64,000 bases of DNA from Danio rerio. Lineage: Eukaryota > Chordata > Actinopteri > Cypriniformes > Danionidae. The notes beneath the pieces are model-generated. The model made no database searches and had not been told where the DNA came from. It saw only the letters and a list, made by a program, of their open reading frames with translations. Within the stretch, counting starts at the first letter, position 1; every line of letters begins with the position of its first letter. Below, in pieces: positions 1 through 33,658 of this stretch. Position numbers and translations under genes: made by a program. The stretch lies in contig NC_133183.1 of the NCBI RefSeq assembly GCF_049306965.1, forward strand, positions 22,972,001 through 23,036,000. Reading direction: 5' to 3'.

Positions 1-5229
<5,229 letters not shown>

Positions 5230-7175
5230 GGTGTTTTTGACGGGAACCTATTCAATACAAAGTCAATATCAATACTTGTTAGCCAAACATTTTTTGTATG
5301 AAAGAACTTAACGTTTACAAAACGCATGCAAGACTAATTCCACTATTACTCGACGATGTGAAATTGTGCAAATTTTAAGTTTTATGCATACACAGATTTC
5401 GAACAGAGCCTGCTTCTGTTCTGCAGCTCGGTGGGTGCAGCTATGAGGAAACGCCCCATTACGGGTCAATGAAAGTACACTTCATAAATAATGCGAATGC
5501 AACGTTAAATCCATGCATTTCATGCATCAAACACATAATTCTAAAAGTAGTGCATGCATCAAAATTATGCATGCATTCAAATGCAAAGTTTCTTACCTTT
5601 TCAAAGCAATCTGTTTATACTGCACAAAAGGTCGTTTCCCTTCTGGTAGATGAGCGAAAGGAGGACGTCTGCTCAATTTTCTCCCACTTTTAAAGCGTAC
5701 GGTTGCTCAAGCTGATCCCGTGGTATATGATTACATAAAGGGTGGGTGGGATGATATGAATGTTACCTTAAGCACCGCCTCTGGACCACTTTTTAATGTG
5801 GTTTCTTTTTATAAAGTCTTCGGTTTCAACACATTTTATCCCAAGTTCCAGAAAGCATGAATTGCGCAAAACATCCAGATATGCATCTCTCATTTGATGT
5901 GCATGATTCTCCTTCACCACTGTTACATAAGCATGAAATGTTAAAAACACAATACATAACGTTATATAAGTAAGTGTCAAGGCTAACTCAAACAATGGGG
6001 AATTATATCTTGAAAAAAACTTATAAACTTTTAATACATTGCTTGTTTTGTTCCAGTAGCAAACAACTTCTTGCGTGACTCTGCCTCACTCACGAGTTCT
6101 CAACTTGTCATCACATTAACAGATGCATTTCTGCATATGCCCAGTGAAATATTATAGACTATTTCAATGTGGTAATAGTCATTGGTCCATGAACATTTCC
6201 TGCTTGTTATCAAGTTATTTCATTACTGTAACAAGAGGCAATTCAATTAAAACTTACGGTTAAAATAGCTATCATAGCATTATTATCAATATGTGTCTCT
6301 TTTTAGATTCTCGGATGCTATAGAAATTAAAAATGTAAAACAGGAAATATGTTGGAATCATTGCTTTTGTTTACATCCCTCAAAATGGTCTACAAGTCTA
6401 TTCTATAACCTTGTGTAAAAAGTAGGTTCTCTGCACACGTAACTTGACAACAAGCCACAATAATAGACAACTTCATTGCTACATTATCCATCTTTGACCA
6501 TATTACAAAAAGAGACTTTATCCTAAGGGGGGAAATTGCAGCATAATTGCAAAAGGTTAAAACTTTACTCTGAATTCCAAAACAATGACTTGGGCCTACG
6601 CCTTATTCTGTATACTAATTTATAATCAGATAACAACATTTTTTGTTAACGCATTCAGACAATCTGAACAATAAATTGTAAAAGAAATTAAATAAACACA
6701 AAGAAACAAATATGAGGTCAAAACGGATGAAAACCCTTTATTTAACTTAAATAAAACTTACATATACAATCAAAAACAAAAATCTAATAATCCATGGGTC
6801 AAATAATTCTCAAGTATGAATGTTATATTAATATTGCTTGTAGTCAATCATAAAATAATAATATTAGAACAGAATATTTTAGCCTTCAGAGCAACAAAAA
6901 GATTTTACAGAATAATGTTTAAGACTCAAATTCATAACTACTTCTAAAACTTTCTCTTTTAGAAATTAAACAACAGACAAGTTAGAACTTTGCCTATTTA
7001 AAAAAACAAACAAACAACAACAAATATGCACACAAACAAGACGATGTAAATGACATCTGTGCTCATCACAGGTAACGGAAGCTGCACACGCTGACTCTCA
7101 CATTCATATCTGATCACACAGTGTACAGCTGAGTGTCTCGTCCTTTCGTTTAATCACCTCACTGTCTGTGAATGT
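5230..7175. other. Intergenic region between aldh9a1a 5' end and tmco1 3' end
   Basis: The part just right of 5229 is the aldh9a1a 5' leader and promoter on the minus strand; no clear TATA box is seen. From about 6737 to 7175 it is the likely 3' UTR of tmco1. Short ORFs here (for example 5768-5995) have no family resemblance. No recognisable transposon is present. Confidence 0.55.
6737..6742 (-). terminator. Candidate polyadenylation signal of tmco1
   Basis: AATAAA on the minus strand about 435 nt beyond the tmco1 stop codon. A 3' UTR of that length is plausible, but many AATAAA hexamers occur in this AT-rich DNA, so only cDNA can confirm its use. Confidence 0.35.
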
Positions 7176-10100
7176 TTATGAAAATTTAGCTGCTTGTGGA
7201 GGAGGTCCTAAAAACCCTCCAGCCTGTTTGGTGGCAGCACGGGACGGAGCGAGACCCAACATTTTCTGGATATTCTGCAGAAACACAGGTATAGAAAGTG
7301 ACAACCGTTAGGTATGCAATATGCAAAACAACCAAATGAATATTGTTAATGTTAAAACCCTTCCCTCAAAACCAATATCACAATACTACAATTAGAAATT
7401 TGCTCAATTTTTAAGTTGAATCAAGTAGAATTTAAACTTACATCAATTAAACTGGCTTAAAGCATCATGTTAAACCTTGCATAGCTTAAGAACTAGGGTT
7501 GAAACTAGATTAAGCTATTAAAATAAGTTACATAAAACTTAAAAAATAATGTTGTCGTGACTTTCTGATCATATTTTTAGTTTAGAAATAATATATGAAG
7601 ATTACCTGTCGGATTGACATGGTGCACAGGATGTAGAGAAAGATGAAGGAGCAGTCGGTGTAATCTTCACCAAGAAGGTTGCGGTGGGATAGACCTTGGA
7701 TATATGACAGTGGGACGAATGGAAGTTTGGCCACAACACGTCCGTCAAAGCTTAAAAAATGTATATATACACAAAAAGCAAAATAAGATCATATGATTTT
7801 AAATGTATAATTAAAGTAGCTGTCCAGTTCAGGTAACTTTTGCAAATCATTAATGTTTGCTTGAACCTGGGGAATTGTTTTGAAGGAGCAAGTGTAAAAT
7901 GATTTTATTTATCAGAAAGACAAGCAACCTAATTAAAAAGACAATATTAAAAATGCAACAGAATTGATATTTTAGTTACATTCATTGCAAACAGCGAATT
8001 ATAATGGATAATGCGTAGACTAACAAGACTGCATCAGATGGGACAATTGAGAAACTCACAAAAGAAACTTTTTGCATTCAAATTGTAAAATGTTTGTAAA
8101 ATGTTTGCAATTCTAAAATAAGATAAGTGGCATAGTTAAAAGCTGACTTTTAAAGAAGGTAGTCAATGATTCTGAGGCAGGCACATTCTTCATCCTTGAA
8201 TCACACATGAAGACACTTGCTGCCACCTAAAGGCTGTTTAGTTTTATGTGTCACCATCATTGCATTTTGCTAATATTACACTCCAAAATTAAAACTGCCT
8301 AAATAATGCAAAGGCAGTTATGTCACATATGAGCATAATATAAATGTCACTTCAGATGAAGCTACTTTTTTTCTCCTCTGCAGTCCATTTTGCTAATGCC
8401 TGTTTAATTTGATTTGTAGGACGATATAGTGTCTTGTTAAATGTATCTATAAAATTTGACATGACGAATGATGCTTGCATTAAATAAGTAAAAAAAAATT
8501 ATACCAGCAAAAAAACACCCTGCAAATCAATTCAACAATATCAATAAAATGCTAATTTAATCAAGTAATAAAAGTTTAATTTTTTATATTCACGACACAA
8601 AAACATTCCAGACAATTGACTTTTTTTACTTGGATAGCTAAATGACTGAGGACAAGGACATGTCAAGGCTTAATGTCAAGCCCCACTGTTAGCTTGATAT
8701 ATTATTAAACATTAATAATAAAAACTGACTCTAAGATGATGCAATGAACAGGTGTACCTACATGGAATTAAACATGCCCATCAAAGCAGTGAAGCAAAAG
8801 CCAATGGCAAACATTGACTTCATCCGGACCTGCAATTAAAACATCATTAATACCACAAACTTGACAATCACTTTACCACACTAGCTATGAGAATTAACAA
8901 TAAATAAAAAAGACAACATTGGGAATATAATGACAATTCTCACAATAATATGAAACATTTAAAATTATTACTTGTTATTACATAAAGAATGAGCCTTAAA
9001 GAAGCTAAACACAAAAATTGATGATTGAATTGAATGATGATTTATGATTCTGCTTAGCTCTTAGACAAAAAATACAGAATAATATAAAGACTGTGTTTGT
9101 GAACTGAATCATTTTTAAGTTTTAAGTCTGCGTGAGGCAACGCAGTGGCACAGTAGGTAATGCAGCAAGGTCGCTGGTTTGAGCCTCAGCTGGGTCAGTT
9201 GGCATTTCTGTGTGGAGTTTGCATGTTCTATAGGTGAATTGGGTAAGCTGAATTATCCATAGTGTATGAGTGTAAACGAGTATGTGTGGATGTTTGCCAG
9301 TGATGGGTTGCAGCTGGAAGGGCATCCGCTGCGTAAAACATATGCTGGAAAATTGGTGGTTCATTAAGCTGTGGCGACCCCAGATTAATAAAAGGACTAA
9401 GCTGAAAAGAAAATGAATGAATGAAAGTCTGCATGAAGCAGAAATTGCTGAGACTTATTTCAGTACGCTGATGTACTTCCAACTAAACTGGTATAATGAA
9501 TAAGGGGACAGCTGAGGCAGGACAGGGCTTTTTCACATCATTCCCTCATCTGTGTGTTCTATTCCTTTGTGAATCATTTTCACAGGTCTGTGGTCAGCTC
9601 AGAACAGCCTGTCTGAGGTTTGTAAGCTTGAGATATTTAGATATCATTGAGAATTGTACGTGGGACATTTGGAAATTTTCTTAGTCTATCTGTGTTTCTA
9701 GCCAATTAGGTTAAACCACTATATGTATGACGCAGTTAATGACATTGTGAGAGAACAATTGTTGTTGTTTTGAGATTATAAGCAGAGCAGCCTTTGAACT
9801 CATTGTGAGTGTTGAAGCTGGCTTCTGCTGATGAAACTGTAAACTAGAAAACTAGCAAACTCTCCAGTAAACTTTATTTTTTAATTGAATCCCTGACTTC
9901 GGCTTTTCTTCATCTGACAGATTGGTCATTTTTGAGTTAAAACAGTTGTTCCTACAATACCTCTTATATTAGTATGTTAGGTATTTGCAATGTGTGCTAT
10001 CAAAATAAACAATATATATATTTATATTTATTTTATTTTTTGACTTTTTGCCTTTATTAAGTGTATAGAATAGTATTTCAGACAGGAAGTGAAGTGGGAG

Positions 10101-12330
10101 AGAGAAAGGGGGTAGGGACGGGAAATGTCCCCAAGATGGGATTCGAACTCAGGATTCCCCAAAAGTGCTACTGCACCATATGTCAGCGTGCTAACCACTA
10201 GGCTATTAGTTTTCTAACATATTCATCATAAAATTACCAAATATGCCTTTCCGCAATCTCTTATGCCAAACTAAATCTGTATAAAACTGCTTTGTTTGAA
10301 TTATACTGCTGCATCTTTTTACTGTATTATACTGAGACATGTTACAACCCTAAACAAGAAAACAATGGATTATATGACGTAAACCTGGGATTTGCATAGA
10401 AAAAGGTTATAATACCATGGACAGGTCTCTGTTATTGTTCTTCAGCTTTTCTTCTTGTCTCTCTGTTGAAAACATTACAGTTAGCCCACGTACATTTCAC
10501 TGAAAACCAGTCATCTATAATAAATACTATTAACAACATTTCCAATCTGTTTATATTAAATTGAGGTAAAGTTGGCTTTATATTCACACATTCAGACTTT
10601 CTCCTTCATAATACAATTTAACAAAAATATTCTTTGCAAATTCTAATCAGTGAATTCATATTAGCATTAGGCATGGGATGATAACAAGGTATTCAAGGTT
10701 TTCAAGGTATACCACGGTTTGGAAAAGTCAAGGTTTTAAAACTGCCAAAATGTTTTGCTATACCATTCCTACGATATATGTAAAATTTTAAAGATTTTTC
10801 TAATGTTTACTGTAAACAGTATTTCCAGCAGAAAATATATCCAAAGACGCAGTTTTAAATTGTAAAGAAATCAGAAGTTAATGATGCAATTAAATTATTT
10901 AGCCTAACATGTTTACGATTCAAAACATTATAAACGTTTCTCAAAATAAAATATATTGTGCTCAAACGGGAAAAAAGTTTTTATTTTTTACCCAGACATT
11001 AAAAAATGTATATATATATATTTTAGAGCAGTAATCAAAATACAGTGAAACCATGATATTTTATTCCAGGGTTATCATACTGTCAGAATCAAATGCCGGC
11101 TTATGCCTAATTAGCAACCAATAACCATCAAACAACAGCACAACAGTTCACAGTCAAACAAATAGTGCACTAATGTTGGTTTCAAGTCATAATTGCATTT
11201 GACATATTCACAAGTTGTCCCTGAACGAATGTGTGAATATAAAACCAACTTTACCTCAATTTATAATCGGGCTGGGTGATTATATAAAAGAGTTGACATT
11301 TTGACTCGACATTCAGAACCAATAATCGATCAAGTTTTTCCAGGTCAATTTTTTAAATAACTTACCTTACCGTGTGTAGAGTCACATGACCCTGCTCCGT
11401 TTGTAACTATTGTGTTAGTTTGCAGTTGCACTACATTGATGATTGAAGCAGCTGCGCCAGAGATGCCTTGAGACGGCATACTTTCCATTACATTCAAATA
11501 AAATTTGTAATTAAAACATTTGCTTACAGAAGAAGCAAGAAATGCAAGAGTTTTTTTTTTTTATTTAGAAGAGATACTGCTTATTTTTACTTTTAATATA
11601 AAAAACATTGAAAATAATTAATTTTGTTCTCCAAAAAAAGTTATTTATTTTTACTTTTTATTAAAAAAAAGAGTGACTGTTAGTTTCAGTCACTCTTGTT
11701 CAGTCACACATGTTTTAATGTGTTTTAGTTTCAGTTGTTCAATATTGATGTTCGATAACGGTGAGGCAAACATTAAAATAAATGAATGAAATAATCATTC
11801 ATTAATTGTAATCGAGTTAAAATATTCAATTAATGAGATTTTGATTTTAGTCCAAATCGCCCAGCCCTATTTATACACTTTTCAGTTTGACAAATCTTAC
11901 TTACCTATCTTTTTCTTCTGTTGACGCCCAGCTGATTCTGTAATGGTTTCCTTCTTTTTCTCCACTAAAACATTTTGCATAATTTTAAGCAAAGGTCACT
12001 TGTAATAATGCAAAGGACACGGGTTTAGTTCATACAACTTACGTTTTTTACTCTGCTTTTCAACCTCAGCCTTTAGCCTCTTGTATTTATCTGTGCGGTA
12101 CACCAGAACCCATGTTATTCCTGTAAAACAGAGTGAAACAAACTGTAAAGCTGCTTTACTAGAGTATTTGTCCTGCATGTGCTGAGCTCAGGACATTTTC
12201 CAGGACGCTCGCTAACTGCTTTGACATGTAAAACTGAATATCACGACAGTGTTTACATACCTTCCGCTAATAGTGCTGTACAAATAGATATAAAAACGAT
12301 CAGGATCGTATCTGCGAACATTGTGCTCAT
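7176..12330 (-). CDS. tmco1: TMCO1, ER calcium load-activated channel / translocon-associated membrane protein
   Basis: Complete seven-exon gene, minus strand: 12330-12261, 12120-12043, 11964-11905, 10462-10416, 8829-8762, 7750-7606, 7274-7176. Phases join to 567 nt, 188 residues plus stop, the same length as human TMCO1. The protein starts MSTMFADTILIVF with an N-terminal membrane segment (about residues 5-30). A basic, charged coiled coil follows (about 33-89, rich in KAEVEKQSKK and QKKKIERQEEKL). The hydrophobic segment FAIGFCFTALMGMF and a third one around FIFLYILCTMSI come next, and the tail is proline-rich, ending AAKFS. The family acts in the ER membrane as a Ca2+ overload-relief channel and as an Oxa1-superfamily subunit of the multipass translocon. 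Introns hold a SINE (9129-9423), an antisense tRNA-SINE (10041-10207) and nested DNA elements (10560-11868). It is head-to-head with uck2b, 4.25 kb away. Confidence 0.97.
9129..9423 (+). mobile_element. DANA/mermaid-type tRNA-derived SINE
   Basis: The tRNA-like head (gcaacgcagtggcacagtag, then a B-box ggtttgagcc) is followed by the conserved gcatgttct block, the ggaagggcatccgctgcgt block and the 3' tail gaatgaatga. One internal block is missing relative to full copies. It lies in intron 4 of tmco1 in the antisense direction to the gene. Confidence 0.85.
10041..10207 (-). mobile_element. Second tRNA-derived SINE family (HE1-like)
   Basis: On the minus strand the element reads aatagcctagtggttagcac, then a B-box gagttcgaatcccatc, then a purine/pyrimidine-rich tail with ctctctcccacttc and a 3' end like taaaggcaaaaagtca. 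This differs from the DANA family. It resembles the HE1-type fish SINE; the family name is my recollection. Confidence 0.65.
10560..11262. mobile_element. DNA transposon with ~38-bp terminal inverted repeats, split by a later insertion
   Basis: The left end (attgaggtaaagttggcttt, 10560-10600) is the inverted complement of the right end (11215-11262, ending aactttacctcaat). The arms match over about 38 bp with few differences. The interior is interrupted by a 442-bp element at 10668-11109. No transposase ORF is present. The superfamily is not determined. Confidence 0.7.
10668..11109. mobile_element. hAT-like element nested in the 10560-11262 element
   Basis: It starts taggcatgggatgataac, continues through the ggtataccacggtttggaaa block and ends with ggcttatgccta. 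The flanks attagcat (10660-10667) and attagcaa (11110-11117) match at seven of eight bases, fitting an 8-bp hAT target duplication. It is common-family sequence without coding capacity. Confidence 0.65.
11267..11868. mobile_element. hAT-like element with 'gggctgggtgat' termini
   Basis: The left end is cgggctgggtgattat and the right end is aatcgcccagccct, an inverted pair. The flanks atttataa (11259-11266) and atttatac (11869-11876 region) agree at seven of eight positions. It abuts the right end of the 10560-11262 element. No transposase is visible. Confidence 0.6.
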
Positions 12331-12844
12331 TTTGGAGATATGTTTGGGAGTCTGATAATAATACTGGATAACACTTTCAGACAGCTGAACCCTTTACTGT
12401 AGCAGCGTCAGCATTACTGTGGTGATGTCATCAATGAGCGCCCGGCTTCCTCGTGGGTGTTTCATGTGGTCTCATTTGAGTCCTGACTCTACATCTCCTA
12501 CTAGCGGGAATAACTCGGCACTACCGGAGGGCATATTGATTTGACCCAGCAAAAAACGCTAAAAATGGTTTGACTACATTCTTTATTGTTTTAGGACGTG
12601 TTCTTTTTGTTGTTGTGGCTTTATTTTACAAGGTATAAGATGTTTTTCACTATAGATTTAAATTACATCAGTGTGTATTACACTAAAAACAATGAAATAC
12701 TTTTCAAGTTAAAATATTAAGGTTAAATAATTTCGTATAAAGACATGCTTTGTGTTTTATACTGTCTCATATAATAATTTTCATATTGTTGTATAGCTAG
12801 TAGGCTATTTAGCCGGCAGGCTTTGTTAATTTACTTCATCTTTA
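12331..12844. other. tmco1 promoter side of the tmco1/uck2b intergenic region
   Basis: Contains the short 5' leader of tmco1 (minus) and about 400 bp of unique AT-rich sequence. No coding exon or obvious core promoter motif is seen. Confidence 0.5.
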
Positions 12845-13235
12845 TTTCTATAGAGCTTTTAGAATGTAAATTGTGTCAAAGAAGATTAAAATAGAAGTCC
12901 AAGTAAATTTGAACTGTGTCAGTCCAGTTTTCAGAGTTGAAGTTTAGTTCAGTTCAGTGCGGTTTAAATTTTACTGCTGAAAGTTCAAACGTTGAAGAGC
13001 AAATCCATCAATGTGCAGCTCCACAAGTCCCAAACAAAGCAAGCCAGTGGCGACAGGGATGTGGAACTAAACTTCACCAATTGACAAAAGTGAAGAAAAA
13101 AAACCTTGAGAGAAACCAGGCTTAGTTGGGCACGATCATTTCTCGTCTGGCCAAACTTCTTGTGCAGAGCTGCAGTCTAGGCGCCTGAGGCTGGAGAACA
13201 CTGGATGTCCTTCATGGAGAAGTCCTTCATGACTG
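12845..13235 (+). repeat. Interspersed repeat starting 'tttatttctatagagcttttag'
   Basis: The text 'gagcttttagaatgtaaattg', the repeated ttcagttcagt motif, 'gcaagccagtggcgacag' and 'aaaccttgagagaaaccagg' mark a high-copy zebrafish interspersed repeat that I know by sequence but cannot class. Related ends appear at about 45055-45130 (same orientation) and 53570-53635 (opposite orientation). The ORF at 12916-13125 lies inside it and is not a gene. Confidence 0.55.
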
Positions 13236-14956
13236 TGACTCTACACAAATACACACCTGATACACTCCATACGTATGCACACATGATACACTCTATACAT
13301 ATGCACATATGATACACTCCATACATATGTATCAGAATGTTTATATGTACAGTGACTCCATACATATGCACACATGATACACTCCATACATATACCAAAG
13401 ATAATCTCCATAAATAAGCACACAATACACTCTATACATATGCACAGATTTTACATTTCATACAAATGTGTCGGAATGTGTGTATATGACTCCATACATA
13501 TGCACACATGATACATTCTATACATATACATGCCATACAAATGCACACCACACTTAATTCACTCCATACATATGCACACATGATACACTCCATACATATA
13601 CCAAAGATAATCTCCATAAATAAGCACACAATACACCCTATACATATGCACAGATTTTACATTCCATACATATGTGTCGGAATGTGTGTATATGACTCCA
13701 TACATATGCACACATGATACATTCTATACATATACATGCCATACAAATGCACACCACACTTAATTCACTCCATACATATGCACACATGATACACTCCATA
13801 CATATACAGATGATAAACTACATACATAAGCACACAATATAATCTATACATATGCACAGATTTTACATTCCATACATATGTATCGAAATGTGTGTATATG
13901 TACAGAGTGACTCCATACATATGCAAACATGATACATTCTACACATATACATGCCATACAAATGCACACCACACTTAATTCACATGCACACATGATACAC
14001 ACTCCATACATATGCACACAATACATTCTTTACATGTACACATTGTACAGTCAATACATATGCACACATGATACATTATATTGATGATACACTATGCATA
14101 TACACACTTCATACATATGCACACGATACATTCTTCACATATACACATTGCACAAATGCACACGATAGACTTCATACACATGCACACATGATAGACTCCA
14201 TACATATGCACACATGATACACTCCATACATATGCACACATGATACATTCTATTGATGATACACTATGCAAATACACACAATACACTCTATTTATATACA
14301 CACTCCATACATATGCACACATGATACATTCTATACATATACACACGGTACACTCCATGCATATACACACATCATACAACGAAGGACATGACATACTCTA
14401 TACATATGCACACATTACACACTACATACAACAATACAAATACACACATGATACACTCTACAAGCACACATGATACACTCCATACATATGCACACGATAC
14501 ACCATATATTTGCACACATGATACACTCTATACATATACACAAACACACGATACACTCCATACATATGCACATATGATACACTCTATACAAATACACACA
14601 ATACACTCCATACATATGCACACATGATACAGTCTATACAAACACACACATGATACACTCCATACATATGCACACATGATACACTCTATACATAAACACA
14701 AACACACGATACACTCCATACATATGCAAACATGATACAATCTATACAAATACACACATGATACACTCTATACTTAAACACACACACGATACACTCTATA
14801 CAAACACACACATGATACACTGCATACATATGCACACATGATACACTCTATACATATACACACACATAATACATTGTATACATATACACACACATTATAC
14901 ACTCCATACATATGCACACATGATACACTCTATATATGATACATTCTATACATACA
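13236..14956. repeat. 26-bp minisatellite array with ~206-bp higher-order repeat
   Basis: About 1.7 kb of imperfect copies of a 26-bp unit like gatacactccatacatatgc + acacat. From about 13354 to 13980 the units are organised in three consecutive blocks of about 206 bp that share the same order of variant units (for example ccaaagataatctcc at 13395 and again at 13601, diverged at about 13807). The array is open in several frames on both strands, which explains the Cys/Tyr/Met-rich ORFs there. Confidence 0.92.
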
Positions 14957-14960
14957 CACA

Positions 14961-15104
14961 CGTTTGCGCAGCGGATGCCATTCCAGCTGCAACCCATCTC
15001 TGGGAAACATCCATACACACTTATTCATACTCATACACTACGGCAATTTTAGCATGCCCAATTCACATGTACTGCATGTCTTTGGACTATGGGGGAAACC
15101 GGAG
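14961..15104 (-). mobile_element. Fragment of a DANA-type SINE
   Basis: Antisense SINE blocks gcagcggatgccattccagc, the catccatacacac block, and tgcatgtctttggactat are present. Both ends of the element are missing. It abuts the right edge of the minisatellite. Confidence 0.8.
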
Positions 15105-15165
15105 TATGAATTGGTTGGTTGTTAGTATGGCCAATGTAAAGTCAACGCCATTTTTTTCAAAATGG

Positions 15166-15244
15166 AAGTATTTGGGACAGTTGCTAAGGTGCTGTGAGTG
15201 GTTAGCAACCACTCACAGCACCTTAGCAACTGTCCCAAATACTT
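15166..15244. repeat. Perfect inverted repeat: two 38-bp arms, 3-nt loop
   Basis: The left arm 15166-15203 (begins aagtatttgggacagttg) is the exact reverse complement of the right arm 15207-15244, with only agc between them. The flanks beyond the arms do not pair. A transcript would fold into a 38-bp hairpin. It may be the core of a fold-back element. Confidence 0.95.
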
Positions 15245-15838
15245 TTGTGAGGCTAGTACGTTAAAATATTATCATGAGCAGAACCATAACCTTGTATGGC
15301 AATCTGGCGGAAAGTTATGAGGTCATGAAGTTTGGTCCAATGTTAATTGAAGGGGACTTTCCAAATTTTAGGGTCAGTTTTCAGAAGACCTCTAAGTCGG
15401 ATCAGTTGGAAAAGATATAGTAACCTGAGTCTGACCAGTTTGGAGGTTTGGTGATAGTTTGGTGGTTGTAGAATGAATGGTCTAGGAGGAGATGCAAAAA
15501 GAAATAGTCTCAGAAGAAGATTAAACAATAATACGTTTATGTAGTTTAACAGTATGTTGGCTTTCTCAAGCCACCATTAGACACTGTTCCTTTTTCTCGC
15601 TGCCATTTTCCAAGTGCCGTAAACTCGAAACTTGATCAAATACCAAAGATATTAATGAACAAAGTTTTGTTTTTTTTTTGGTGCAAAAAAGTTTATGATT
15701 ATAGTTGAACCATTATGTCACATGGAATGTTTTCGGTTCCTTTTCTGGGTATTGAGCATCTCAGGACCATTGCTGTATAGATATAGCTCCCACTGTAAGG
15801 ATGAGAGAGCTCTCATGTTTCATCTAAAATATCTTAAT

Positions 15839-16172
15839 CATTCATTAATTTTCCTTCAGTTTAGTCCCTTTATTCATCAGGGGTCACCTCAGCAGAATGA
15901 ACCGCCAACTTATCCAACACATGTTTTATACAGCGGATGCCCTTTCAGCTGCAACCCAATATTGAGAAACACCCATACACATACTATGACCAATTTAGTT
16001 TATTCAATTGTACTGCATGTCTTTGGAAACCAGAGCAACCAGAGAAAACCCATGCGAACACAGTGAGAACATGCAAATGCCCCACAGAAATGCCAACTGA
16101 CCTTGCCAAGGGTCGAACCAGCGACCTTCTTGCTGAGGCGACGGTGCTAACCACTGAGCCACAGCATCGCCC
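15839..16172 (-). mobile_element. DANA-type SINE, nearly full length
   Basis: Antisense copy with the 3' tail attcattaattttccttcag at left and the tRNA-like head (ggtcgaaccagcgaccttc ... gagccacagcatcgccc) at right. All usual blocks are present with moderate divergence. It lies 400 bp upstream of uck2b. Confidence 0.88.
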
Positions 16173-16581
16173 ATATCTTAATCTGTGTTCTGAAAAAGAA
16201 TGACAGAATTGTAATATGTGGGTGAACTAACCTTTAACATTTGAAAAATTATGATTATACATAAAAAGAAAAAAAAATTGATCTATTAATTTTTAAATTA
16301 ACTTTGGCGAAAATAAAATGTCAAAATATGGGTGAAAAATACTTCCATGTATGATAGTCATTATTAGAAATAAAATAAACAGGACACACACACAAAAATA
16401 GGTGTATCTATCTGGCAATCTTCCATAGTTCATTGAAGTGTTTTGCTAGTTCCTACTAACAAATGTAAGACAACACTAAAGGCTCCAAAGGAAAAGGTTA
16501 GAGACAATTGAAAGGAAGGGGGAGGAGGATCCTTTGCTCGCCGTGTAAAAGCAGCTCGAGCCTCAGTCGCGCACTGGCAGC
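16173..16581 (+). promoter_or_regulatory. Upstream region and 5' leader of uck2b
   Basis: A GC-rich patch immediately before the start codon (ggagggggaggaggatcc-like purine tract followed by cagtcgcgcactggcagc) contrasts with the AT-rich flanks and suits a TATA-less housekeeping promoter. The transcription start cannot be fixed from sequence alone. Confidence 0.4.
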
Positions 16582-32377
<15,796 letters not shown>

Positions 32378-33658
32378 CCCGATCTCCACCACTATGTCAG
32401 GGAATATATGTCTGAAGGACGGACGGATGGATGGATTGCTTGAGCATTCTGTTAATTAGCCAACACTGTATATGACGAAAACAAACAAAAAAATAATAAT
32501 CAAGAAAGAATTTCAAAGACTGCCTTTGCTTTAACTCTGCTTTCTTTTGTTTTGGACTGGCTACACTTGACATTTTATGGAGTTTCAAAGCTTTTGCGAT
32601 TTGTTAAAGGTCAAAACGGATATTTCCTCTATTTATTTTGGCATTTTTATTTTTTGTACCTCTTTAAGACTGTTGCGTAAAAGGGGGGAAATGCAGATAA
32701 TTAAATATTACATGACTCTGTGATAACGAGGATTGAATATTAAGTTATTGTTTATTTTTTACCTGTAGATCTTTTTAATATCAGAAACGACTACATTTGC
32801 AAATTTATTTAAATACAATTTTATTTTTTGCATCACTAAAATGCTCTTTGGAGGCCAAAAACGATTGTTTTAAATTCACTTTGTTTATTTTGTCTTGGTT
32901 GACAAGGTTTTAATATTCTGGCATTATTTATATAAATCTGTAATATCAGTGTTTCATGCAGAGATAAACATTTATTCCTCCGCTTAACTTGAACCATTCA
33001 GGCAGTGTTGCTATGTCACAACAGGCCTCTCAGGGTGTAGTTATTAAAAATAACAACCATAAGACTATTTTTTACAGTATGCAGAAGACACCTCTAAATT
33101 AGAAAGGGAACTAACTGAACAATTTGTGAATGTGGTCCATTTTATGCACATGTATAACACTCCGATATGAAAAAAATCGAAGTGATCTTTAGTATAACAC
33201 TGATTATTTACAAAGAAGACAATTGATCCTCATTAAACATGGTCATGTACTTTAAATCAAGCTCAGTGGTTGATTGTGCAGTATGAAATATGATCTGTTT
33301 GTCAAGAGATTTATGTTCATATACTATGCACTGTACCCTTGACTCTAATAATGCAAATTGACACTCAGTTCATGACTCTCTTTAATTAGATTACTTGAAA
33401 TGAAATCTCAGAGTTTCTTCATCCTGTGATTTGTTGGCTTTTAAACTGATTGAACCATTATGCCACCTGTGTTTTGTGACCTTTTTTAGGCTACCCATAG
33501 AAAATACACCATGATGCCACTTTGGTCAGTCTTTGACAGCTCGCCAAAGAGTTAATTTGAGTGTTTTTCAACACTTTCGCAATTTAAGCGGTTTAATTTT
33601 CATACATTTTCTGTGTATCTTAAATGGACTAACTTTAATTCTGTCAAATTTACTCTGA

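Noticed and set aside
9129-9200. tRNA gene suggested by A and B box-like sequence
   Set aside because: It is the tRNA-derived head of a SINE and does not form a tRNA cloverleaf; the same holds for all other SINE heads here.
13177-14755. Many Cys/Tyr/Met-rich ORFs on both strands
   Set aside because: They are translations of the 26-bp minisatellite; the repeat stays open in several frames and shows no protein-like constraint.
13236-14956. CRISPR-like array
   Set aside because: Units are adjoining tandem repeats without unique spacers, and the DNA is vertebrate.
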